64,000 bases of DNA. It comes from Chitinophaga agri (lineage in GTDB: Bacteria > Bacteroidota > Bacteroidia > Chitinophagales > Chitinophagaceae). The stretch is from assembly GCF_010093065.1 (NCBI RefSeq), contig NZ_CP048113.1, forward strand, positions 5,084,001-5,148,000, given 5' to 3'. A program made the position numbers and the translations under genes. The stretch's first letter is position 1; every line of letters begins with the position of its first letter. The notes beneath the pieces are model-generated. The model was not told the DNA's origin and ran no database searches. It worked only from the letters and a program-made list of their open reading frames with translations. Below are positions 1-7,937 of the stretch, in pieces.

Positions 1-1114
1 GGCATACTTCCGTGCAGTTCCCACAAAGAGACGATGCATAGCTAAGGTGCATGAACGAGTCCATGCCCTGCAGGTGTGGGGTGATAACAGATCCGATAGG
101 ACCACTATAGGTCGTACCGTAGCTATGTCCGCCGATGTTCTTATAAACGGGGCATGCATTCAGGCAGGAGCCGCAGCGTATGCAGTAAAGGCTTTCGCGG
201 GCATCTACGTCCTGTAGGATATTGGTACGGCCGTTATCCATCAGGATGACATACATTTCTTCCGGACCGTCAGTCTCATGTTCCTGGCGGGGACCGCTGA
301 AGATTGAATTATAGACAGTTACCTGCTGACCGGTACCATAAGTGGCCAGCAAAGGCCAGAACAGTGCGAGGTCATTGATGGAGGGCAGCATTTTCTCTAT
401 CCCTACGAGTACAATATGTGTTTTGGGAAATGCGGTGCTCAGACGTGCGTTGCCTTCATTTTCAGTGACAGCTACACCACCGATATCTGCAATAATAAAG
501 TTGGCACCTGTAATACCGATCTCCGCATCCAGGTATTTCTGACGGAGTTTCTCTCGGGCCACCAATGTCATTTCTTGTGGCGTGAGGTCGGGAGGAGTGC
601 CTAACTTTTCGGCGAAGAGTTTGGCTACGTCTTCCTTGCTTTTATGCATCGCAGGCGTCACAATATGATAGGGGGGCTCATCATCCAGCTGTTGGATATA
701 CTCGCCCAGGTCCGTCTCCACACATTCTATATTATGTTGCGCGAGGAAGTGGTTCAGGTGTACCTCTTCGGTTGCCATGGACTTGCTTTTTACAATGCTC
801 TTGCACTGTTTGGCTTCGCAGATAGCGAGTATTTCATCCAATACCTGCTGGGAGTTCTCCGCCCAGATCACTTTTCCGCCTCTGCGGGTGAAGTTACTCT
901 CAAATTCCTCCAGGTGCTTGTCAAGATGCTCGATCGCTCTCCACTTAATATTTTTGGCCCTCTCACGCGCGATAGTCAGCTCAGTAAACTGTTGTTTACC
1001 TGCTTTAACGGCAGTATTATACTTGCCGATATTAAAGTTGATAGTCTGGCGGTGTATGAGGTTAGTCGCTTTTTTCTCGCTGTTTTCGAGAAAGGTGGAG
1101 GCGTTCTGATGCAT
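1..1114 (-). CDS. LutB/LldF-like lactate utilization iron-sulfur protein (3' end cut by window edge)
   Basis: The C-terminal end lies outside the left edge; 371 codons are present. The protein begins MHQNASTFLENSEKK and has a LUD domain over roughly residues 50-300, with GITGANFIIADIGGVAVTEN typical of LutB/LldF proteins. Two ferredoxin-type cysteine clusters follow: CIRCGSCLNACP and, at the window edge, CGNCTEVC. Family knowledge: with LutA and LutC it forms a cytoplasmic complex that oxidises L-lactate to pyruvate. The partners are not in the window, so the pathway is inferred from this protein alone. I chose the ATG at 1114 because it gives the usual short N-terminus before the helical LUD entry; the frame stays open further upstream, so the start is not certain. 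Confidence 0.85.
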   Translation of the reverse strand, partial: MHQNASTFLENSEKKATNLIHRQTINFNIGKYNTAVKAGKQQFTELTIARERAKNIKWRAIEHLDKHLEEFESNFTRRGGKVIWAENSQQVLDEILAICEAKQCKSIVKSKSMATEEVHLNHFLAQHNIECVETDLGEYIQQLDDEPPYHIVTPAMHKSKEDVAKLFAEKLGTPPDLTPQEMTLVAREKLRQKYLDAEIGITGANFIIADIGGVAVTENEGNARLSTAFPKTHIVLVGIEKMLPSINDLALFWPLLATYGTGQQVTVYNSIFSGPRQEHETDGPEEMYVILMDNGRTNILQDVDARESLYCIRCGSCLNACPVYKNIGGHSYGTTYSGPIGSVITPHLQGMDSFMHLSYASSLCGNCTEVC

Positions 1115-1246
1115 AAGTTGTCGAGTATTGCTGATTTCGGAATTACAAAACCCATACCGCTTTACGGTTGGGGAATGAATGAACAACTGTCAGTTAGTAA
1201 AAAGTAAAGATAGGAAATGCAGAGATAGCATCAGCAGGCAGTTCCA

Positions 1247-1822
1247 CTACTCTGGCTTATATTGTTTCCGGGCGATCTTATCCAGCACCTGATAGAATTC
1301 CTCTCCGTATTTACGGATCAATGCATCTTTAAGGAAGCGGTATACCGGTACACGAAGGCTTTTACCGTTCTTACACGCAGGTTTACAGATGTCCCAGCGG
1401 TCGTAGTTCAATGCTTCGAAGGATTCGTATTTTGTCACTCTGATGGGGTAGAGGTGACAGGAAATAGGCTTTTTGTAGTCAACTACACCTTCGTTGTAGG
1501 CCTTTTCAATACCGCAACCTACGGTACCGTGGTCGTCAATGACGGCATAGGCGCAGATGCCTTTATTGACGATTGGTGTTACATAGCCATATTCGTCGTC
1601 AGTGGTATGTGTTCCTGTTTTTTCTATTTCAGCGATGCCATCGGGCCGAAGGTATGATTTGATCTTCGGATAGATCTTCTTCAGTTTCTTCACTTCCTCT
1701 TTATCGAGCGGCGCTCCGCAATCACCTGCAACGCAGCAGGCGCCTTTACAGGCTCCCAGGTTACAGACGAACTGTTCCTCAATAACTTCGTCGCTGATGT
1801 ACTTATCGTCAATGATGATCAT
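1247..1822 (-). CDS. DUF3109 cysteine-rich protein
   Basis: A 191-residue protein recognised as DUF3109, common in Bacteroidota. The N-terminal third is rich in cysteine (C20, C25, C29, C30, C35), and further cysteines sit in VGCGIEKAYNEG, ISCHLYPIR and DICKPACKNG. The pattern suggests bound metal, probably an iron-sulfur cluster, but no reaction is known for the family. There is no signal peptide, so it should be cytoplasmic. It lies downstream of gldD on the same strand after about 97 bases and upstream of the LutB-like gene. Family assignment is firm; metal binding is inferred from the cysteine spacing. Confidence 0.8.
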   Translation of the reverse strand: MIIIDDKYISDEVIEEQFVCNLGACKGACCVAGDCGAPLDKEEVKKLKKIYPKIKSYLRPDGIAEIEKTGTHTTDDEYGYVTPIVNKGICAYAVIDDHGTVGCGIEKAYNEGVVDYKKPISCHLYPIRVTKYESFEALNYDRWDICKPACKNGKSLRVPVYRFLKDALIRKYGEEFYQVLDKIARKQYKPE

Positions 1823-1919
1823 AAAAAATTGATGGCCGATAGACCGGCAGCGTTGGCATGGCTGACGGTATCGGTATTCCTTAAAACTGCAAAGTTACAA
1901 AATAGTCGCAGTTCCTGGA

Positions 1920-2516
1920 TTATCTCCATTTCAATGTTTGTACGAGGTGCCACATGTCTTCCTGGAGGAACTGTTGCACAGGTGCGAGGGAGTCTGCATT
2001 GGGAGCGGCATCAAAGTACAGTGCGCCACGTAGGAAGTGTGCAGAAGAATCAGTAGCATAGAATTGTTTGGCGGAGGCGGCATTACCACCTACATCATAG
2101 AATTCTCCGGTTACATGATTGGGGGTGCTGATTGTTTTTTCGTCGATATATTCAGCCTTGTAAGTGTGTTTGTAAGTCATCTTAAAGGCGTCATTAACGA
2201 GTTGCTGGAAGCTGTTCTTATCGCCTTTACCGATCTCCTTGTAGCTCATATATATTTTGCCATTGAGCGTAGGGAATTCAACATTGATCCAGTAGGGATT
2301 TTCGGTTTTCTCACCGAAGAACAGGGTGTCTTTGACGATATTGGCGTAAGCAGGATACTCGAAGGTATATGGATAGCCGGGCACGTCGAACACTCGGTAT
2401 TCCCTTTCAGGGAAGTTGATGTGAAAATAGCCGCGGGGCTTGGGTGTATAGGATTGTTCGCAGGCTGCAAATGACAGCAGCAGCAATAGACAGATGATAT
2501 TCCCGGTTAATTTCAT
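1920..2516 (-). CDS. gldD: Gliding motility lipoprotein GldD
   Basis: A 198-residue lipoprotein. The signal peptide ends in SFAAC with the lipidated cysteine at residue 19. The mature start YTPKPRGYFHINFPEREYR is the hallmark of GldD. In Flavobacterium johnsoniae GldD is needed for gliding, in association with the type IX secretion machinery. The gene sits 29 bases after gldE, the order seen across gliding Bacteroidota, so the two are probably co-transcribed. Length is normal for the family. Confidence 0.92.
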   Translation of the reverse strand: MKLTGNIICLLLLLSFAACEQSYTPKPRGYFHINFPEREYRVFDVPGYPYTFEYPAYANIVKDTLFFGEKTENPYWINVEFPTLNGKIYMSYKEIGKGDKNSFQQLVNDAFKMTYKHTYKAEYIDEKTISTPNHVTGEFYDVGGNAASAKQFYATDSSAHFLRGALYFDAAPNADSLAPVQQFLQEDMWHLVQTLKWR

Positions 2517-2545
2517 AGTAGCTTCTTGTAATTAGGTGTCCTGCA

Positions 2546-3940
2546 CTATTTCTCGTCGTCCACGTTTTGCCTGATGGTGACCTGTACTTTCTGGATACGC
2601 ATTTTGCTTACTTCCAGTACGGTAAAGTCGTATCCATCGTGGGATATTACGCTGTTTTCCTCAGGGAATTTACCGGCAAGTTCCAGTATGAGACCACCGA
2701 TAGAATCGCTTTCTCCTTTTACGACTTCAAACGTATCGGGAGCGATGTTCATTATACGGCAAACATCATTTAACATGGTTTTGCCTTCAAATACGTAGGT
2801 ATTGCTGTCTACTTTACTGTAGTTAAATTCTTCTTCATCGAATTCGTCTTTGATATCGCCGATCACTTCTTCCACAATGTCTTCAAGGGTGACGATACCG
2901 GAGGTACCGCCGAATTCATCTACCACTACGGCAAAATGCATACGTCTGCTCTGGAATTCGGAAAGCAGGTCTTCTATCAGTTTATGACCATGTACGAAGA
3001 AAGGCTGGCGCATTACAGTATGCCAGTCGAAGTTCTTGCCTTTATCGAGGTGGGGCAGGAGGTCTTTGGTGTGAATGACGCCTACGATATTATCGAGGTT
3101 GCCTTTGTATACCGGGAGACGGGAGTAATGCAGGTCGGCCACTCTTTTCACAACGATATCAAAAGTATCGTCATATTCTATCCCCGATACGTCCAGGCGG
3201 GTGTGCATGATCTGCTTAACAGTGATATTCCCGAATTTAAGGATGCCTTTAAGGATATTCTTTTCTTCCTGGGAGGCGGTCGGGTCTACGCTCATTTCGA
3301 TAGCCTGGTCTATTTCCTGGTAGTTGACAGCGCCACTGCCTCTGTGAAAGAAGCGGGCTTCAATGCTTTCGCTGATGCTTACATAGAAGTCGCTTACGGG
3401 TTCCAGGGTAGCGTGTATCAGGCTGACGAACCAGGCGAAATAGGTCGCAAAGCGGATATTATTCTGCGCTGCCCATACTCTTGGGAGTACCTGTCCACAG
3501 AACAGGAGGACAAACAGGATAATGGCTATACGTACTACAAAAGATACGACCGGAACGGTCTGCAGGTCCTCCATCTGTGTGATGAGGTAGCTGGTCACCA
3601 TGATAAAGGCGAGGGAGAGCAGTACGCCGGCTATCTGGAGGGAGGCCAGCAGGGAGCGTGGTTTTTCCAGTAGTTTGGTGATCAGCTTTCCGCTGGTGTT
3701 CTGCCTTGTTTTCAGGGCATTCAGGTCTTTATAGTTCAGGGAGAAGAAAGCTACTTCTGCGCCGGATACGATAAAGGCCATGAGGAGGAGGACGAATATC
3801 ACAAGCAGATAGATAACCACGTTAGGAGTGGCGATGGGCGCCGCTGCTTGTAACAGGGTAAGCTTACCAGGTAAAATGCTTGCCGGATAGGTGTACAAAA
3901 TGTTCAACTTTGACGTGATAAATATTAGAACCCCGAGCAT
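2546..3940 (-). CDS. gldE: Gliding motility-associated protein GldE (CNNM/CorC-type membrane protein)
   Basis: A 464-residue integral membrane protein of the CNNM/HlyC-CorC architecture. Hydrophobic segments fall near residues 40-65, 95-120, 130-150 and 155-180 (DUF21 domain). A pair of CBS domains follows (about 225-345, with YSRLPVYKGNLDNIVGVIH), and then a C-terminal CorC/HlyC transporter-associated domain with VVVDEFGGTSGIVTLEDIVEE. Relatives are magnesium or cobalt transport proteins; in F. johnsoniae GldE is encoded beside gldD and partly compensates for its loss. The first ATG gives an N-terminus somewhat longer than usual and no later ATG precedes the membrane domain, so a non-ATG start inside the first 35 codons is possible. 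Confidence 0.9.
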   Translation of the reverse strand: MLGVLIFITSKLNILYTYPASILPGKLTLLQAAAPIATPNVVIYLLVIFVLLLMAFIVSGAEVAFFSLNYKDLNALKTRQNTSGKLITKLLEKPRSLLASLQIAGVLLSLAFIMVTSYLITQMEDLQTVPVVSFVVRIAIILFVLLFCGQVLPRVWAAQNNIRFATYFAWFVSLIHATLEPVSDFYVSISESIEARFFHRGSGAVNYQEIDQAIEMSVDPTASQEEKNILKGILKFGNITVKQIMHTRLDVSGIEYDDTFDIVVKRVADLHYSRLPVYKGNLDNIVGVIHTKDLLPHLDKGKNFDWHTVMRQPFFVHGHKLIEDLLSEFQSRRMHFAVVVDEFGGTSGIVTLEDIVEEVIGDIKDEFDEEEFNYSKVDSNTYVFEGKTMLNDVCRIMNIAPDTFEVVKGESDSIGGLILELAGKFPEENSVISHDGYDFTVLEVSKMRIQKVQVTIRQNVDDEK

Positions 3941-4077
3941 ATAGCAAAGTAAGTTCCAAAAAAATGGGAAAGTAATTCAGGTCTTTAAATGAATCGCTTT
4001 CCCTATATGCAAATATAAGTAATGTCCCATAAAGGGATTATCAATCAAAAAAGAATATAGTATTTTTTATTGGATAG

Positions 4078-4533
4078 TTAAAAAGGAAGATCGTCCGCTG
4101 TGTCGTTCAGTTGGGGGGGTATTTCCATATTGGGGAAATTATCACCTGTATTGCTGCCTGTATTGCTGTGATGTATGGCATGTTCGGCATTGTTCAGGTC
4201 CATACGTTTATCGAGCATAACGAGGTTATCGCCTACTACTTCAGTGGCAAACTTCTTATTACCCTCTTTGTCTTCCCAGCTACGGGTACGGAGGCGTCCT
4301 TCAATATATACAAGGCTACCTTTGTGCAGGTACTTTTGGGCTAATTCAGCCAGTCCGCGCCATAATACAACTGTATGCCATTCTGTTTGGGATATCAGCT
4401 TACCAGCCCTGTCTTTGAATGTTTCTGTTGTAGCCAGCGAAAACTTAGCTACTGCGATATTACCTTCTAAAAACTGTACGTCTGGATCTCTACCCAAGTT
4501 GCCAATCAGGATTACTTTATTAACACCTCTCAT
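4078..4533 (-). CDS. ssb: Single-stranded DNA-binding protein SSB
   Basis: A 151-residue SSB. The OB-fold occupies about residues 1-105 (start MRGVNKVILIGNLGRDPDVQ; WHTVVLWRGLAELAQKYLHKGSLVYIEG). A short linker leads to an acidic tail ending DDLPF, the tip that recruits repair and replication partners. It acts in the cytoplasm in replication, recombination and repair. It lies between mutY (181 bases upstream) and gldE (137 bases downstream), an arrangement widely kept in Bacteroidota. The gaps allow its own promoters, so operon membership is not proven. Confidence 0.95.
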   Translation of the reverse strand: MRGVNKVILIGNLGRDPDVQFLEGNIAVAKFSLATTETFKDRAGKLISQTEWHTVVLWRGLAELAQKYLHKGSLVYIEGRLRTRSWEDKEGNKKFATEVVGDNLVMLDKRMDLNNAEHAIHHSNTGSNTGDNFPNMEIPPQLNDTADDLPF

Positions 4534-4714
4534 TGTTGCAGGTTTTAATCTATTGATTTTAAACTATTGAAAATATACGCTTCTTATAAATGAACAACCT
4601 TTCTAAAGTTAATGTTTTTTTCAAATCGACAGTGAAAATTTTACTGTATAGTTTTTAGCTCAAATACCTTGCCGTAGCAAGTTGAGCGCTGTTGACAGGC
4701 AGTAAGTTTTCGTA

Positions 4715-5779
4715 TCAGAACAGGGTCAGTTCCCTGTTCTTTAGGAAGTCGGTTATGGTTTTGGGAAAGGCGTAGCTGTCCAGCTGATTACGGGGGACTG
4801 CGGTATAGCCCTGTATTTCAGGCTTTTTACTAACAGAAAGGAGTAGGAACTGGCTATGAATTGTCTGGTGTGTAAGCTGCTGTTTAAAGGTAGCAGAAGC
4901 CGCATCCATGTTGTAACGTATATCACCCATGATCGCTTTAAAGGCTGCGGATGACTGTAACGTGGCCGGATCTTCAGGACCGGAGGTCTCTATCAGTATA
5001 AACTCGTGAAGGTTTTGCCAGATATCATTTTCGGTACGTTTGCGGATATAGACGTTGTCTTTATGCTGCAGGACAAGGTAGTAGAAGTACCGTTTTTTGA
5101 TAACGAGTTTCTTGGTTTTGACAGGCAGGAGGGCGGTCAGGCCCTGTTGATAGCCTTTGCATTTTTTAGCCAGGGGGCATGTGTTGCAGGCAGGTTGCTG
5201 AGGTTTGCATACTACTGCACCAAAGTCCATAATGGACTGGTTATACGAAGCCGATAAACCGTGGGGGAGTAGTTCCTGTGCCAGCTGTGCAAATTGCTTT
5301 TTACCTGCGGTACTGTCAATTGGGGTGTCTATATCAAAGAAGCGGGATAATACACGGAACACGTTGCCATCCAGCACGGCATGTGGCAGATTAAATGCGA
5401 AGGATGCAATAGCAGCCGCCGTGTATGGTCCTATGCCTTTGAGTGACAGGATGCTATCATGCGTATTGGGAAAATGACCATGATACTGTGATACGATCTG
5501 TTTTGCAGCGGCCAGCATATTCTTACAACGTGCATAGTAGCCCAGGCCCTGCCAGAGGCGGAACACCGCTTCTTCCGGCGCAGCAGCCAGGTCCTGTACC
5601 GTGGGATAGTTTAAGATAAACTTTTCGTAGTAGGCCCATCCCTGTTCCACACGTGTTTGCTGGAGTATGATTTCAGACAGCCATATCCGGTAGGGGTCTT
5701 TCTCGCCTTTCCAGGGCATGGAACGGGTATTCTCGTTATTGTTCCAGTCCAGGAGTGCATTCGTAAAAAACTGCTTCAT
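4715..5779 (-). CDS. mutY: A/G-specific adenine glycosylase MutY
   Basis: A 354-residue DNA repair enzyme that removes adenine mispaired with 8-oxoguanine. The N-terminal part has WLSEIILQQTRVEQG, containing the catalytic glutamate, and the helix-hairpin-helix LKGIGPYTAAAIASFAF followed by VLDGNVFRVLSR. A C-x6-C-x2-C-x5-C iron-sulfur motif (CKPQQPACNTCPLAKKC) closes the catalytic domain. The last third is a NUDIX-like 8-oxoG recognition domain (RYFYYLVLQHKDNVYIRKR). Length and domain order are normal. It is the first gene of the leftward block mutY-ssb-gldE-gldD and is divergent from the HU gene. Confidence 0.95.
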   Translation of the reverse strand: MKQFFTNALLDWNNNENTRSMPWKGEKDPYRIWLSEIILQQTRVEQGWAYYEKFILNYPTVQDLAAAPEEAVFRLWQGLGYYARCKNMLAAAKQIVSQYHGHFPNTHDSILSLKGIGPYTAAAIASFAFNLPHAVLDGNVFRVLSRFFDIDTPIDSTAGKKQFAQLAQELLPHGLSASYNQSIMDFGAVVCKPQQPACNTCPLAKKCKGYQQGLTALLPVKTKKLVIKKRYFYYLVLQHKDNVYIRKRTENDIWQNLHEFILIETSGPEDPATLQSSAAFKAIMGDIRYNMDAASATFKQQLTHQTIHSQFLLLSVSKKPEIQGYTAVPRNQLDSYAFPKTITDFLKNRELTLF

Positions 5780-6349
5780 TTCTGCAAATATAATAGGATG
5801 AGTTGTAACCGGAATAATGGTAACGGCGAGACTGTTTGTATAGTTATTTATTCAGGAGAGTGGAGTGAAAAGGGGATAGGGAAAATTCTTCATCTGCGTT
5901 AGATATATTTACGATAATTTTCAACTGTAGGGCGGTAGCAGTTAATTGGAATGGAAGTTGTTGAAATATAGACGAATATGTGGAAAAACGCGTTATAATA
6001 AGCAAAGAGTGTTTATTTGTTAACGGTTGAGCAGGAGAGATCTTTTTCATTAAGTAAAGAAAAAAAAGGCGAAATGAATATATTTTTTTGTATATTCGTT
6101 AATGTGTGGTTTAGTGAAATATTGTGATTTACCCTAATGAATATGTACTTGTACTGGCCTGGCGCAATGGATCCCTCTCTTTTGGTGATAGCCTGTTAAA
6201 TACGTATTTTAGAAGTAAGTAACTGATTCGCAAATAAATACATTAGATAATTGCTTGGTATAAGAAAAAAAGTTAAAATTTATTTGCTTAAAATTCAGCA
6301 ATTAGAAAAAAATAAATAATTTTGGGACAAGTAATCCTTCGCTTCAATT
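5780..6349. other. AT-rich divergent intergenic region between mutY and the HU gene
   Basis: About 570 bases without a convincing gene. A 68-codon minus-strand frame at 5844-6050 has no recognisable start context, domain or homologue and is probably chance. The right half (about 6050-6340) is very AT-rich with many A and T tracts and carries a -7 promoter box for the HU gene at 6317-6324. The promoter for mutY should be near the left end, but I cannot point to one there. Confidence 0.5.
6317..6324 (+). promoter_or_regulatory. Bacteroidota -7 promoter box for the HU gene
   Basis: TAATTTTG matches the Bacteroidota TAnnTTTG -7 consensus exactly and lies 26 bases before the ATG at 6350. A TTTG at 6283-6286 is a possible -33 element but the spacing is long. 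Expected transcript start is near 6330. Confidence 0.55.
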
Positions 6350-6637
6350 ATGAGAAAAGCTGACTTAATTAACAATATTGCTGAAAAAACCGGCATACCT
6401 AAAGTAGATGTGTTAGTAACACTAGAGGCCATGTTTAAGGAGGTCAAGGAAGCGTTGGCTAATGGCGAGCATATCTATATCAGGGGCTTTGGTAGCTTCA
6501 TTACGAAAAAGAGAGCTGCTAAAATTGGCCGTAACATCAAGAAAAACGTTGCCGTTGAGATTCCGGAGCATTTTATTCCAGCGTTTAAGCCTTCTAAAGA
6601 ATTCGTTGCAGAAGTAAAGAAGCTTAAAAGTTCGTAA
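6350..6637 (+). CDS. HU/IHF-family DNA-binding protein
   Basis: A 95-residue nucleoid protein. MRKADLINNIAEKTGIPKVDV is the usual N-terminal helical dimerisation part, and HIYIRGFGSFITKKRAAKIGRN leads into the DNA-bending beta arm. The C-terminal helix ends AEVKKLKSS. It binds and bends DNA in the nucleoid; which sites or operons it serves cannot be told from sequence. It is divergent from mutY, and the promoter of the next gene overlaps its stop codon. Confidence 0.93.
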   Translation: MRKADLINNIAEKTGIPKVDVLVTLEAMFKEVKEALANGEHIYIRGFGSFITKKRAAKIGRNIKKNVAVEIPEHFIPAFKPSKEFVAEVKKLKSS

Positions 6638-6642
6638 TTTTG
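6635..6642 (+). promoter_or_regulatory. -7 promoter box overlapping the HU stop codon
   Basis: TAATTTTG begins on the TAA stop of the HU gene and fits TAnnTTTG exactly. It lies 18 bases before the GTG start of the TPR gene, so the downstream genes may have their own transcript with a very short leader. No clear -33 TTG at standard spacing. Confidence 0.45.
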
Positions 6643-6660
6643 CAGCCTAATATTTAAGGC

Positions 6661-7503
6661 GTGCAAAAATCACAAATTCTCCTGGTCGGTGCCGCAGCGA
6701 CATTACTTGTAGTATTAGTCGCCTTCGGCCGCACCGTGCCTCATTCGGATAAAAAAGCGATGCCAACTGCCGATCATATGCATGACGGACAGAGTGGAAC
6801 ACCTATTGCCTTTGATGAATTGCTGGCATCTGCCAAGCAAAAAATCCCTGCAGACAAACTCGTTTCGATCACCGCCTTGGAGAACAAGACGGTGCGAGGC
6901 GACGTTAAAACACAGCAAATAGACGCTTACAAACAATTATATGCCTCCTGGGACAGCCTTAACCAACTGCCCATAGCTGCGTATTATCTTGGCGAATCTG
7001 CTAAGTTGGAAAATTCCGAAAAAAGCCTCACCTTTGCAGCCAATTTATTTTTAGAACATCTGGAACACGCAGAGGACCCTGCTATTGCCAAATGGGAAAG
7101 CGAACAGGCCATCGGCCTGCTGGAAAAAGCTATTAATCTGAATCCGGCAAACGACTCCCTTAAAATTAAACAGGCGCTGCTGTATATGAATACAGGAGAA
7201 CCTATGGTAGGTGTCCAAAAACTCAGGGATGTGGTGGCAGCCAATCCTGATAACGCAGATGCTCAGATCACGCTGGCAAATCTAGCTATTCAATCAAATC
7301 AGTTTGATAAAGCCATAGAAAGGATGGAAGCGTTCACGCAGAAACATCCTGAAGAGGCTAAAGCTGTATTTGTATTAGCAGAAGCGTATCGCGGCAAAGG
7401 TGATATTAAAAAGGCAGTTGAATTGCTGGAACACTGTAAGACACTGTTACAAGATCCCTCACTGAAGGCCGAAATAGACACGTATATTAAGAGTATTAAA
7501 TAA
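6661..7503 (+). CDS. Membrane-anchored tetratricopeptide repeat protein
   Basis: A 280-residue protein starting at GTG. A hydrophobic segment at residues 6-24 (ILLVGAAATLLVVLVAF) is a signal anchor or uncleaved signal peptide. After a linker and a helical region, TPR-like helix pairs fill about residues 150-275 (AINLNPANDSLKIKQALLYM; NPDNADAQITLANLAIQSN; HPEEAKAVFVLAEAYRGKG). TPR domains carry protein-protein contacts; the partner is unknown. The GTG at 6661 is preferred because no ATG precedes the membrane segment in frame and a -7 box lies just upstream. The gene is followed after 35 bases by a tiny basic protein. Confidence 0.8.
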   Translation: MQKSQILLVGAAATLLVVLVAFGRTVPHSDKKAMPTADHMHDGQSGTPIAFDELLASAKQKIPADKLVSITALENKTVRGDVKTQQIDAYKQLYASWDSLNQLPIAAYYLGESAKLENSEKSLTFAANLFLEHLEHAEDPAIAKWESEQAIGLLEKAINLNPANDSLKIKQALLYMNTGEPMVGVQKLRDVVAANPDNADAQITLANLAIQSNQFDKAIERMEAFTQKHPEEAKAVFVLAEAYRGKGDIKKAVELLEHCKTLLQDPSLKAEIDTYIKSIK

Positions 7504-7538
7504 TATTCATTTTTTCAAACATTAAAACTTATTAGCGT

Positions 7539-7634
7539 ATGCCTTGCGGTAAGAAAAGAAAAAGACATAAGATAGCAACTCACAAGCGTAAAAAAAGACT
7601 GAGAAAGAACCGGCATAAGAAGAATAAGAAATAA
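7539..7634 (+). CDS. 31-residue basic AURKAIP1/COX24-domain (mS38-like) protein
   Basis: A small ORF of 31 codons, beginning MPCGKKRKRHKIATHKRKK and made largely of Lys, Arg and His. This is the conserved Bacteroidota short protein matching the AURKAIP1/COX24 domain, whose mitochondrial relatives (mS38) are small-subunit ribosomal proteins. A ribosomal role here is inferred from that relation. It follows the TPR gene after 35 bases and precedes a terminator. It is the kind of gene automatic callers miss because of its length. Confidence 0.85.
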   Translation: MPCGKKRKRHKIATHKRKKRLRKNRHKKNKK

Positions 7635-7711
7635 TTTTCTCCTATTTCCCGCCATTTATACTAACCAGGTTTTATTTGCGGCGCGGTGATCGGATAAAAA
7701 TTTTTATATAT

Positions 7712-7763
7712 CCTGCATGATTTTAGCGATTATTGTTAAATTGCTGAAGTCATGCAGGTTTTT
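7712..7763 (+). terminator. Rho-independent terminator in the TPR/mS38 to RNase G gap
   Basis: Perfect 9-bp arms CCTGCATGA (7712-7720) and TCATGCAGG (7750-7758), a 29-base loop with partial inner pairing, then five T. It closes the HU-TPR-mS38 group. The rest of the 303-base gap (7635-7937) shows no gene; AAATTTTG just before 7938 is a near match to a -7 box for RNase G. Confidence 0.65.
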
Positions 7764-7937
7764 CCACAAATCCCGCTTAGAATTCCGGATATTACCTGCT
7801 GATCGCTAAACCCTTAAGCAATCCATCATCACGTACGCTGGCTTTCCGCCAGCAGTAATCTGGTATGCAGTACGCTGTTATTAAATAGCCCGTGCATAAC
7901 TCAAAGGTGAAGTTATAATGGTTAAAATTTTGGACGC

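Noticed and set aside
644..1207. Long plus-strand frame over the LutB-like gene
   Set aside because: The minus strand gives an intact LUD domain with iron-sulfur motifs; the plus frame has no family features.
5844..6050. 68-codon minus-strand frame in the mutY-HU gap
   Set aside because: No promoter, domain or plausible N-terminus, and it sits in AT-rich intergenic DNA.
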